Origin: JBLHGN01 sp047616325
Lineage (GTDB): Bacteria > Pseudomonadota > Gammaproteobacteria > Pseudomonadales > Cellvibrionaceae
Direction: 5' to 3'
Assembly (NCBI GenBank): GCA_047616325.1
Contig: JBLHGN010000035.1
Span: 1 to 19,504, forward strand
DNA: 19,504 nt
Made by a program: the position numbers and the translations under genes. Below are positions 1-6,665 of this stretch, one piece after another (position 1 is the stretch's first letter; the number at the start of each line of letters is the position of its first letter). Under the pieces are notes generated by a model. It was not told the DNA's origin and did not search any database. It worked only from the letters and a program-made list of their open reading frames with translations.

Positions 1-1018
1 GTTAGGGGTACGTAAGCCGTCTACAGTTTCGGTTCAGGAGGCGATCGATACATCGCCTTCGCCAGCGCTGCCTTTGGGTTGTAATACGCGACACACATTG
101 AGGCCTGGGTTGCCATCTACGTCACCCACCTTAAACACCCAGCGATCGAGCAGTACACCATTGTCGGCTACTGCGCGGCACCGCCATTGCGCTCATGGCA
201 GGCGGAACAGCGTTCGTTGATATAATGAGTGCCCGACAGACCTAAACTGGCTTCTAGCACACAGTTTTCTGGGTCTTCATCGTGGTACCATCTACAAAGG
301 AGCAGTCATGTACCCGTCGGCCCAGTATAAAGGTTTGCCCGTTGTCGTAGCCAAGGTTGATAGCCATCGGTAAGAAGTGATCATTAGGCTCGTTGGTATA
401 TTGGCAGTGCATGCTAGTGTGTCCCCCCAACGAATATTCTTCTGGAATTTTCTGGCTACCTTCGCGGAACTCCCCGTTAACTTCAGCGTACCAGGGCACG
501 ATACCTTCACCGACAATATAGAGGAAGGTGGTGCCGTAGTAGTTGGCTTGGCCACGCGGAATGCCCGCAGCAGTGAACTGGCTTACTTCAAGCTCCATGT
601 AGTCGCCCAATCGAATTTCGCGACCCAGGCGGGTGTTTTCATTGCTGGTTTTTTGGTGGTTGTAATACTCACCGTCAAAGCCTAGGTAGGTCATTATGCC
701 ATTGCTGGCATATTGGGCCACCGTGGTGATGCCTTCATACCACCACCGGTTTTCAGCTTCGATGTCGCTTAGCGGTAACATAGTTCGCACATTCATCTCG
801 ACTATGTCGCCACCTTTTTCGACATATTCGATGATCTCGATATTACTAGAGCGGTCTTCAAAATAGAATTTGATGAAGTGGTCGTAAGATTGGAGCTCGT
901 CTTCGCGCGCGTGGACGGTCACCAGTGCGTCTTCTGTTTCAACTTGAGTGTCGGGTTCCAGAGCAGTGGTTTCGTTATATAAGGTGCTGATATCTCCTAA
1001 TATACCGAAGGGCGTTAG
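1..1018 (-). pseudogene. Decayed di-haem oxidoreductase (DHOR/DUF1111 family), truncated by the left edge
   Basis: Read on the minus strand, three frames together give one recognisable protein. The first piece (about 1018 down to 275) carries the conserved run ENRWWYEGITTVAQYASNG and GIPRGQANYYGTTFLYIVGEG. A frame change near 265-290 leads to a second piece with GTHYINERCSACHERNGG, whose CxxCH haem-c motif lies at 195-209. A stop at 168-170 and another frame change lead to a third piece, LLDRWVFKVGD. An in-frame TGA at 34-36 falls where I expect the Trp of an ASWTE motif. These are hallmarks of the DHOR family: periplasmic di-haem proteins related to cytochrome c peroxidases, often encoded near polysaccharide-degradation genes. 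At least two frameshifts plus a nonsense codon argue for a dead gene, since the neighbouring housekeeping genes are all intact. No start codon or signal peptide is seen; the right end stops at an in-frame TGA at 1019-1021, beside the tRNA-linked repeat. The C-terminal half would lie left of the window. Confidence 0.75.
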
Positions 1019-1080
1019 TCACAAGACGCCACCAACGCCTTCTGTAGTGAGCTGAAGTGGATAATTCTAGAGCTACCATA

Positions 1081-1136
1081 CAAAAAAATCACCGATAAAT
1101 GAGTGGCTCTTGCATTGTACTGTGGGCCTTCCCAGA
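1081..1136. repeat. Degenerate copy of the tRNA-Ile2 3' end plus its terminator
   Basis: This stretch aligns without gaps to 1277-1332, exactly 196 bp to the right. Over 1095-1136, 37 of 42 bases are identical, including ATAAATGAGTGGCT and GTGGGCCTTCCCAGA; the left 14 bases agree less well (10 of 14). The copy includes the last bases of the tRNA acceptor and T arm (without a proper CCA) and the downstream terminator-like repeat. It no longer has a clean stem or T-run. It could be the outer attachment site of a lost integrated element, or the remnant of a tandem tRNA duplication. Confidence 0.7.
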
Positions 1137-1143
1137 GTGAATC

Positions 1144-1218
1144 AAAAGCAGACTCGGGTCTGTTTTGCTCCTGCGGGCTTCGGCGCACTGCGTCTCGTTG
1201 TAAATTGCTGTCGCAATT
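1144..1218. other. Patch of small hairpins between the two tRNA-end copies
   Basis: Two perfect stem-loops lie here: CAGAC-TCGG-GTCTG at 1149-1162, flanked by AAAA and TTTT so it resembles a weak terminator on either strand, and AATTGC-TGTC-GCAATT at 1203-1218. Between them is a GC-rich run, GCGGGCTTCGGCGCAC. The patch has no convincing coding capacity. It may be a small dispersed repeat of the host genome, but only one copy is visible in this window. Confidence 0.4.
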
Positions 1219-1276
1219 AGTGAGTCGGCCGGCGCTCCAGTGGGTGGAGGTGAACAACTCTAGAAATAATAGACAA

Positions 1277-1332
1277 TAAAAAAGCCACCCATAAATGAGT
1301 GGCTTTTTTATTGTATGGTGGGCCTTCCCAGA
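1277..1332. repeat. Parent copy of the tRNA 3'-end/terminator direct repeat
   Basis: This is the partner of the repeat at 1081-1136. It covers the intact terminator and the last 17 bases of the tRNA gene. It is taken as the original because the tRNA and the terminator stem are intact here, whereas the left copy has substitutions in both. Confidence 0.7.
1278..1309 (-). terminator. Rho-independent terminator of the tRNA transcript (bidirectional)
   Basis: AAAAAA-GCCAC precedes and GTGGC-TTTTTT follows a short centre, giving a 5-bp GC-rich stem extended by A-T pairs with T-runs on both strands. It lies 6 bases beyond the CCA end of the tRNA, so it would end that transcript on the minus strand. 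It may also stop transcription entering from the left. Confidence 0.8.
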
Positions 1333-1392
1333 CTTGAACTGGGGACCTGCCGATTATGAGTCGGATGCTCTAACCAACTGAGCTAAAGGCCC
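1316..1392 (-). tRNA. tRNA-Ile2 (anticodon CAU, lysidine type)
   Basis: A 77-nt cloverleaf begins GGGCCTTTAGCTCAGTTGGT and ends with an encoded CCA. The acceptor stem pairs GGGCCTT with AAGGCCC, the T arm is CCCAG-TTCAAGT-CTGGG, and the anticodon loop is CTCATAA with CAT at 1356-1358. The first anticodon-stem pair (27-43) is a T-C mismatch. A CAU anticodon fits elongator Met, initiator Met or Ile2. The anticodon arm CCGACTCATAATCGG and the T loop resemble E. coli ileX, which also lies just downstream of rpoD, so I favour tRNA-Ile2, whose C34 would be changed to lysidine by TilS to read AUA. Elongator tRNA-Met is the alternative. Confidence 0.93.
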
Positions 1393-1497
1393 TTTTTCTG
1401 TTTGCTAGGCTATGAAGCCGCCTAGTTTGCTATTTCTTGCAGTATTTACAGTGCGCCGTGAGAACGTACCGTAAACCCTTCCAGTAAAGCGAGGCGC

Positions 1498-1503
1498 ATT
1501 ATA
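1498..1503 (-). promoter_or_regulatory. -10 element of the tRNA-Ile2 promoter with GC-rich discriminator
   Basis: On the minus strand a perfect TATAAT is followed at once by GCGCCTC. GC-rich discriminators of this kind mark stable-RNA promoters under stringent (ppGpp) control. The -35 region is T-rich (TGTTTT at about 17 bp) and poor. Transcription would start near 1490, giving a leader of about 100 nt before the tRNA. That leader contains an inverted repeat, CTAGGC and GCCTAG at 1405-1425, which processing would remove. The rest of 1393-1606 shows no gene and no clear rpoD terminator. Confidence 0.6.
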
Positions 1504-1606
1504 GTGCGCCCTTGTAACAAAAAACAGTGTAAATATAGCTTCAATTTATTGCTCTTGTACTTTTATTTGAGCGCTTCATCTGGCTATGCTTAACCGGTAT
1601 TTTTTT

Positions 1607-3427
1607 CTAATACTGTCCGCCGCCGTTGTCGTCTAGGAATCCGCGCAGGTGGTCCGAGCGCGATGGGTGACGAAGTTTGCGCAGGGCCTTGGCTTCAATT
1701 TGACGAATACGTTCGCGAGTTACGTCAAACTGTTTACCGACTTCTTCCAGGGTGTGGTCGGTATTCATGTCGATACCGAAGCGCATTCTCAGAACTTTGG
1801 CTTCGCGCGCGGTGAGACCGGCCAACACGGCTTTAGTTGATTCTTGTAAACCCTGGGAAGTGGCGGCTTCTACAGGAGAAGTTATTGATATGTCTTCAAT
1901 AAAGTCTCCCAGGTGTGAGTCTTCATCGTCGCCAATAGGCGTTTCCATAGATATGGGTTCTTTGGCGATTTTGAGTACTTTGCGCACTTTATCTTCTGGC
2001 ATTTCCATGCGTTCGCCTAATTCTTCAGGTGTTGGTTCGCGGCCAATTTCCTGTAGCATCTGGCGAGAAATTCTGTTCAGTTTGTTGATGGTTTCTATCA
2101 TATGAACAGGAATTCGAATGGTGCGCGCCTGGTCGGCAATGGAGCGCGTAATCGCTTGACGAATCCACCATGTTGCGTAGGTAGAAAATTTATACCCACG
2201 ACGGTATTCAAATTTATCTACCGCTTTCATTAGACCAATGTTACCCTCTTGGATTAGATCTAAAAATTGCAGGCCGCGATTGGTGTATTTTTTAGCAATG
2301 GAAATAACAAGCCGCAGGTTGGCTTCTACCATTTCTTTTTTCGCCCGACGGGCCTTGGCTTCGCCGATGGACATGCGTCGATTTATCTCTTTGATCATCG
2401 ACAGCGCAAGACCGGTCTCAGCCGCAATTGAGCCGAGCTTGCGTTGGCTGCGCAGAATGTCTTCCTGGTAGGGTCTCAATGAATCGGAGTAGTCGCGTTT
2501 TTTTGCGATGACGTCCGGGATCCAATTCTCATCCGTTTCATTGCCCGGAAATTCTTTAACGAAGGTTTTGCGCGGCATTCCAGCGAGGCGCACACACAAA
2601 CGCATAGCGGCGCGCTCTTCTTCGCGCACGCGCTCTAGCGTTTCTCTGGCGATACGGTATATGGGGTCAAATTGACGAGGTGGCAGTTTAAAGAATTTAA
2701 ATACATTGCCAAGTTCCTCCAGAGCTTTCTCTGCCGCTTTACTCTCCCGTCCGTGTTTCTGCAGCACAGCGGTAGCTTTAATTAAGCTGGCACGAAGTTC
2801 GTCGAAGCGCTCTTTGGCATATTCTGGGTCTATACCGGTGCTGACTTCGTCATCGTCGCTATCGTCTGTGCTGGGTGTCGGTGGGGCCGGCGGAGTGACA
2901 TTATCTGTGGGATCTAACCAGCCGCTGATAACGTCACTTAAGCGACGCTCTTCTTTAGCAACCAGGTCGAATTCATCCATTATGATCTGCACGATTCCTG
3001 GCCAGAAGGCTAGTGCGTTCATTAGTTCACGAATACCCTCTTCGATGCGCTTGGCAATTACAATTTCACCTTCGCGGGTAAGCAGCTCAACCGTGCCCAT
3101 TTCGCGCATGTACATGCGCACAGGATCGGTGGTGCGGCCCGCTTCGGTTTCAACCGCTGCAAGTGCAGCAGCGGCCTCGGCCGCTGCGATATCGTCAGGT
3201 GAGTTCCCGTCGCTGTCAGACATCAACAGTTCGTCGGCGTCAGGGGCAACTTCGAAAACACGAATGCCCATATCGTTGATCATCTGGATGATGTCTTCGA
3301 CTTGATCCGGATCTGAGATATCGTCTGGTAAGTGGTCGTTGACCTCGTCGTAGGTGAGATATCCTTGTTCTCGTCCACGATTAATAAGATCTTTGATACG
3401 AGATTGCTTTTGACCCTGGTCGCTCAT
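1607..3427 (-). CDS. rpoD: RNA polymerase primary sigma factor RpoD (sigma-70)
   Basis: This 606-residue protein directs RNA polymerase to housekeeping promoters (E. coli RpoD is 613 aa). Region 1.1 lies in about residues 1-75; region 1.2 begins near TTDPVRMYMREMG (about 100-112). A non-conserved insert follows with an acidic, Pro-rich stretch (PPAPPTPSTDDSDDDE, about 180-195). Region 2 contains the RpoD-box signature DLIQEGNIGLMKAVDKFEYR and YATWWIRQAI; region 3 follows; region 4.2 has the helix-turn-helix DVTRERIRQIEAKALRKLR, ending in GFLDD. An SD-like AGGA lies 7 bases before the ATG. It is the distal gene of the rpsU-yqeY-dnaG-rpoD operon and has its own upstream promoter. The stop is TAG at 1607-1609. 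Full length, no defects seen. Confidence 0.98.
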   Translation of the reverse strand: MSDQGQKQSRIKDLINRGREQGYLTYDEVNDHLPDDISDPDQVEDIIQMINDMGIRVFEVAPDADELLMSDSDGNSPDDIAAAEAAAALAAVETEAGRTTDPVRMYMREMGTVELLTREGEIVIAKRIEEGIRELMNALAFWPGIVQIIMDEFDLVAKEERRLSDVISGWLDPTDNVTPPAPPTPSTDDSDDDEVSTGIDPEYAKERFDELRASLIKATAVLQKHGRESKAAEKALEELGNVFKFFKLPPRQFDPIYRIARETLERVREEERAAMRLCVRLAGMPRKTFVKEFPGNETDENWIPDVIAKKRDYSDSLRPYQEDILRSQRKLGSIAAETGLALSMIKEINRRMSIGEAKARRAKKEMVEANLRLVISIAKKYTNRGLQFLDLIQEGNIGLMKAVDKFEYRRGYKFSTYATWWIRQAITRSIADQARTIRIPVHMIETINKLNRISRQMLQEIGREPTPEELGERMEMPEDKVRKVLKIAKEPISMETPIGDDEDSHLGDFIEDISITSPVEAATSQGLQESTKAVLAGLTAREAKVLRMRFGIDMNTDHTLEEVGKQFDVTRERIRQIEAKALRKLRHPSRSDHLRGFLDDNGGGQY

Positions 3428-3470
3428 TCAGGTTCCTGTAGGTGATGGGGTGAATTTTGGCAAGCCGGCG

Positions 3471-3499
3471 ATTATATCGGGATATGGTGGCGCTATCCA
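3471..3499 (-). promoter_or_regulatory. Internal sigma-70 promoter for rpoD
   Basis: On the minus strand TGGATA (3494-3499, four of six matches to TTGACA) and TATAAT (3471-3476) are separated by exactly 17 bp, about 45 bp before the rpoD start. The discriminator after the -10 is GC-rich (CGCCGGC). It would let rpoD be transcribed independently of rpsU and dnaG. E. coli also has promoters for rpoD inside the operon, although located differently (within dnaG). Confidence 0.65.
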
Positions 3500-3531
3500 G
3501 AAAATCAATTCAAAATCTGTTATTTTTCTGG
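3497..3531. other. Inverted repeat in the dnaG-rpoD spacer
   Basis: CCAGAAAA (3497-3504) and TTTTCTGG (3524-3531) are perfect 8-bp arms around a 19-nt centre. The repeat starts 3 bases after the dnaG stop and its far arm overlaps the rpoD -35 element. There is no T-run typical of a terminator. In E. coli the mRNA is cleaved between dnaG and rpoD, which destabilises dnaG mRNA; a stem-loop here could serve such processing. That role is inferred. Confidence 0.5.
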
Positions 3532-3533
3532 CT

Positions 3534-5438
3534 TCAGCGCATTTTAGTGAGTTCTCGGTAGCGATTTTTTTCCTCAAGGCTTAAATTTGCTAACCCTCTG
3601 GCTTTTAGCTGTTGTAGTTCTATCTGGGAATCGGCTCTTTTTTGAGCGCTTTGTATTCGCATGAGGGCGTCTTGCAGTTCTTTAAGTGGGTCGTAGCTGT
3701 CTATGATTTTGGCTGTGGTCAATAGTTGGTTTGCCAGTAACTTTGCCAATTGTTGCTGGGCATCGACACCTTTGGCTCCGCCCCAGTAGCCGAGTATATT
3801 GTTAAAGTTACTTTTGGGTCGCTTCTCCAGGTAAGCAATCAGCTCTTTTAGGCGTTGACAGTCTTCGTCTGCATGTTCAGAGATTTCAGGAACTGTATCC
3901 AGTTTTTGCAGTAATTCTGGGTTTTCCAAAAGTAAAATGGTTGCCGTTTTTGCCGGCGTTAAGGTTACCGTTGATTTATTCTTAAGTCTAGGTCTGGTTT
4001 TGGGGAAAGGTTCTTGGGGGGGCTCGCCCGGTATGTTGGGAGCGTCAAATCTAGAATTGTTAGTAGATGCGCTCGTTTGTGCCTTTTCGTCGTCATCGAC
4101 GCTGGCAGGTTCGATGTGTTTTTCTTCCGACCAAAGAATTTTTTCTTTTTGCAGTTCGCGCAGAACTTCGGGCGCTAGGCCTGTCCGCTTAGCTAGATTG
4201 CCAAACATTAATTCTCTGAATACTCCGTCGGGCAGGGTGCTTAGTAATGGTGCAACAATTTTGCTCAAGCGAGCCCGCCCCTCCATGCTGCTTATGTCTG
4301 TGCCCTCTGCTGCAGCGTCAAATAGGAACTCTTCGAGTGGGACGGCGTTTCTTATCTGGTTCTGAAAGCGCTCAGTGCCTATTTGGCGCACCAGGGTATC
4401 GGGATCCTGTCCCTCGGGTAAAAATAGGAATTTTATCTGTCTCCCGTCTTCCATTGATGTGAGGGAGTTGGTGAGCGCTCGCTTTGCAGCCTTGCGACCC
4501 GCGTTATCGCCATCGAAACAGAACACCACCCCGCTGACATATTTAAAGGCTAGCTTGAGATGGTCTTCGCCGCACGCGGTACCGAGTGTGGCCACGGCGT
4601 TGCTGATACCGAATTGGGAGAGGGCGATAACATCCATATAGCCCTCCACAACAATCAGTGTCTCTAGGTTTCTATTGTTTTTGCGCGCTTCGAATAATCC
4701 GTATAGTTCGCGACCTTTGTGAAACACCTTGGTCTCGGGGGAATTTAGGTATTTTGGCTTGTCGTCTCCCAGAACGCGACCGCCAAAGCCCATTACTCGG
4801 CCACGTGTGTCCCGTATTGGGAAGGTGATGCGATGACGAAAGCGGTCATAAATCTTGTTTTCGTCTTCCTTTTTGATTATCAGCCCTGCATCAGCTAGAA
4901 GTTTTCTCTGTTCTTCATTTTTGCCAAGAGACCCCAGTAGGTTTTCATAGCCTGGGGGGGCATAGCCCAGTCCAAATGACTTGGCGACAGATCCGGTTAA
5001 GCCGCGCTGCTTTAGGTAGTTAATCGGAAGATGTTTATGCTGGTGAGTAAGCAGCTGCCCTTGGAAATAATCGCTGGATTTTTCCAGAATATCGTAAAGT
5101 AGCTTTAAGTGAGAGTCTTGCTGAATGCTTCTTGGGGAGGACTCTCGGGGAACTTCCATTCCTGCCTGCTTCGCCAGTGTTTCTATTGCGTCGATAAAGC
5201 TTTGGCTGTCGTACTCCATGATAAAGCCGAGCGCATTGCCGGTGGCGCCGCAACCAAAGCAGTAGTAAAACTGTTTGTCGGGGCTCACGGTAAATGAGGG
5301 AGTTTTTTCTTGGTGAAAGGGGCAGCAGGCACTGTAATTTTTGCCGGCCTTTTTAAGTTTTACACGGCGATCGATGACATCGACTATGTCCAGGCGATTG
5401 AGTAGGTCGTCGATAAAATTACTAGGGATGCGACTCAT
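3534..5438 (-). CDS. dnaG: DNA primase DnaG
   Basis: This 634-residue protein synthesises RNA primers for lagging-strand DNA synthesis. The N-terminal CHC2 zinc-binding domain shows C39, H42, C60 and C63 (CPFHQEKTPSF ... YYCFGCGATG). The catalytic core has the RNAP-like basic motif around 200-225 (DRFRHRITFPIRD, GFGGRVLG) and the TOPRIM acidic residues E265 (VVEGYMD) and D309/D311 (FDGDNAG). A low-complexity linker (about 440-495, rich in D, S, P and N) leads to a helical C-terminal domain that should bind the DnaB helicase. Length and order match E. coli DnaG (581 aa), with a longer linker. It lies between yqeY and rpoD. No Shine-Dalgarno motif is seen at normal spacing, which would keep primase levels low. 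Confidence 0.97.
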   Translation of the reverse strand: MSRIPSNFIDDLLNRLDIVDVIDRRVKLKKAGKNYSACCPFHQEKTPSFTVSPDKQFYYCFGCGATGNALGFIMEYDSQSFIDAIETLAKQAGMEVPRESSPRSIQQDSHLKLLYDILEKSSDYFQGQLLTHQHKHLPINYLKQRGLTGSVAKSFGLGYAPPGYENLLGSLGKNEEQRKLLADAGLIIKKEDENKIYDRFRHRITFPIRDTRGRVMGFGGRVLGDDKPKYLNSPETKVFHKGRELYGLFEARKNNRNLETLIVVEGYMDVIALSQFGISNAVATLGTACGEDHLKLAFKYVSGVVFCFDGDNAGRKAAKRALTNSLTSMEDGRQIKFLFLPEGQDPDTLVRQIGTERFQNQIRNAVPLEEFLFDAAAEGTDISSMEGRARLSKIVAPLLSTLPDGVFRELMFGNLAKRTGLAPEVLRELQKEKILWSEEKHIEPASVDDDEKAQTSASTNNSRFDAPNIPGEPPQEPFPKTRPRLKNKSTVTLTPAKTATILLLENPELLQKLDTVPEISEHADEDCQRLKELIAYLEKRPKSNFNNILGYWGGAKGVDAQQQLAKLLANQLLTTAKIIDSYDPLKELQDALMRIQSAQKRADSQIELQQLKARGLANLSLEEKNRYRELTKMR

Positions 5439-5449
5439 GGAAGCGGGCT

Positions 5450-5465
5450 GCCTGTTAAAACAGGC
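5450..5465 (-). promoter_or_regulatory. Hairpin just upstream of the dnaG start
   Basis: A perfect stem GCCTGT-TTTA-ACAGGC (minus strand) ends 11 bases before the dnaG ATG. The only SD-like AGG near the start lies in its 3' arm, about 13 bases from the ATG. There is no U-run, so it is unlikely to be a classic terminator. It could limit ribosome loading on dnaG. The remainder of 5466-5558 shows nothing recognisable. Confidence 0.45.
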
Positions 5466-5558
5466 ATTCTAGCGAGACGTAAGTGTAATGTGTAGTTTAT
5501 TGCTGAGGGAGTTCTTTCGTTTAGCGCTTTGTGGGTAAGCAGGTGTACTTTATCTATG

Positions 5559-6008
5559 CTAGGCCAATAGCGTTTTTACTAGTTTGCTCACTTCGCCTAC
5601 GTCTGCACGGCCCTGAACTTGAGGTTTTACAATCGCCATAACCTTACTCATGTCGCGCATCGATTTCGCGCCGCTCTCGGCGATGGCGCTTTTGAGAAGC
5701 TCGGTAATCTCTAATTCGTTGAGTGCCGTAGGCAGAAAGGCTTGAATTACGCCTATCTCGAAGGTCTCTATCTCGGCAAGATCGTTGCGGCCGGCGTCAG
5801 AAAATTGCTTTTCCGAGTCTCGCCGCTGCTTTACCAGTTTGTCGAGCACGGCCAAAACGCGAGCGTCGTCTAGTTCGATGCGCTCATCGACTTCTATGCG
5901 TTTAAACTCCGACATAACAGTACGCAAAACCGCAAGGCGATTTTTTTCTTTACTGCGCATTGCTTCTTTAACTGCAGTGGCCACTTGGCTCTTCGTTTCA
6001 CTTGCCAT
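5559..6008 (-). CDS. yqeY: GatB/YqeY domain protein
   Basis: A 149-residue stand-alone GatB/YqeY domain, mostly helical. Typical features are the N-terminal helix KSQVATAVKEAMRSKEKNRLAVLRT, the basic-acidic stretch VKQRRDSEKQFSDAGR and the C-terminal signature MSKVMAIVKPQVQGRADVGEVSKLVKTLL. The same fold forms the tail of GatB, the subunit of the Asp/Glu-tRNA amidotransferase, where it contacts tRNA; the free-standing protein has no established reaction. Its place between rpsU and dnaG is common in Pseudomonas-type genomes. The start has no good SD (GAGCAG is the nearest), so translation may be modest. Family assignment is secure, function is not. Confidence 0.93.
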   Translation of the reverse strand: MASETKSQVATAVKEAMRSKEKNRLAVLRTVMSEFKRIEVDERIELDDARVLAVLDKLVKQRRDSEKQFSDAGRNDLAEIETFEIGVIQAFLPTALNELEITELLKSAIAESGAKSMRDMSKVMAIVKPQVQGRADVGEVSKLVKTLLA

Positions 6009-6106
6009 AAGGCTGCTCGTATTGTCGAAGGTTTACGCCTTGGTCAGTAGCACGCGAAAAGACGTTGACTGGCAAGGCTAATGTAACTAGCAATAGGGTA
6101 GTGCAT

Positions 6107-6122
6107 GCCAGGTTTAGCTGGC
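6107..6122 (-). other. Stem-loop directly after rpsU
   Basis: GCCAG-CTAAAC-CTGGC on the minus strand begins 6 bases after the rpsU stop codon. It occupies the position of the attenuating terminator T1 between rpsU and dnaG in E. coli, but lacks a T-run here. It may instead protect the 3' end of a processed rpsU mRNA. Function inferred. Confidence 0.4.
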
Positions 6123-6128
6123 GCCTAA

Positions 6129-6344
6129 TTAATACAAGCGCTGAAATTTACGATTTTCGCGTTGTACTTTTTTGGCGTGACGTTTTACCGCAGCAGCAGC
6201 TTTTCGCTTACGGATTGACGTTGGTTTTTCGTAGAATTCGCGACGACGAACTTCTGCCAATACACCTGCTTTTTCGCATGAACGTTTAAAGCGACGCAGT
6301 GCAATATCGAAGGGCTCGTTTTCTTTCAGTCTTACTGAAGGCAT
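6129..6344 (-). CDS. rpsU: 30S ribosomal protein bS21
   Basis: The 71-residue, highly basic protein has the same length as E. coli S21 and carries the family signature FDIALRRFKRSCEKAGV and RREFYEKPTSIRKRK, ending RKFQRLY. It binds the 3' region of 16S rRNA near the anti-SD sequence and helps initiation. The start is supported by AAGGTAGGA ending 2 bases before the ATG. It is the first gene of the operon with yqeY, dnaG and rpoD and is divergent from tsaD, as in E. coli. The hairpin after its stop would fit the much higher need for S21 than for primase. Confidence 0.98.
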   Translation of the reverse strand: MPSVRLKENEPFDIALRRFKRSCEKAGVLAEVRRREFYEKPTSIRKRKAAAAVKRHAKKVQRENRKFQRLY

Positions 6345-6462
6345 ATTCCTACCTTAATGTGGGTGCTTTGATTAGTTTTAGTGTGTGTATTTCGGCGCCG
6401 GTAGCTGAGTTAACAGATAGTCTGGCGAACCTAAATTCATCTACATTTCAAGGGTGCGAAAG

Positions 6463-6489
6463 TTTATACATATCGTCCACTTGCTGCAA
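6463..6489 (-). promoter_or_regulatory. Possible rpsU-operon promoter
   Basis: In the 321-bp divergent gap between rpsU and tsaD (6345-6665) the best minus-strand -10 is TATAAA (6463-6468). The best -35 is weak: TTGCAG at 15 bp (6484-6489) or CTTGCA at 16 bp. It would give a leader of about 110 nt. No LexA box (CTG-N10-CAG) was seen, although E. coli has one at this operon. Low confidence. Confidence 0.3.
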
Positions 6490-6612
6490 GCGCTTTGTTC
6501 TTGGTTTTTGAGTGTCGAAGCGTTTGAGGGCTAACGATGGCTGATCAAGGTGATTAAAATATGTTTAGAAGGCGTTTTTATGTGTAATCAAGTCGTGCTA
6601 TCTTCGCGCTTC

Positions 6613-6628
6613 CGACATGGCTATGTCG
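6613..6628. other. Short dyad in the tsaD upstream region
   Basis: CGACAT-GGCT-ATGTCG is a perfect 6-bp inverted repeat with a 4-nt centre, ending 37 bp before the tsaD start. It could be an operator or a leader hairpin. Nothing else recognisable was found in this part of the gap. Confidence 0.3.
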
Positions 6629-6665
6629 AGTCATAAATCTATTTTAAAGCTGGTGCCTGTCAAAA

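Noticed and set aside
1015..1257. 80-codon minus-strand frame beside the tRNA
   Set aside because: It overlaps the repeat copy, the hairpin patch and the end of the DHOR remnant, has no SD, and its composition looks like translated repeat.
2706..3305. 199-codon frame antisense to rpoD
   Set aside because: Ser/Ala-rich shadow of the sigma factor coding strand with no recognisable motif.
6345..6665. LexA box expected by analogy with the E. coli rpsU operon
   Set aside because: No CTG-N10-CAG with the right core was found; CTGAGTTAACAG near 6402 has only a 6-nt spacer.
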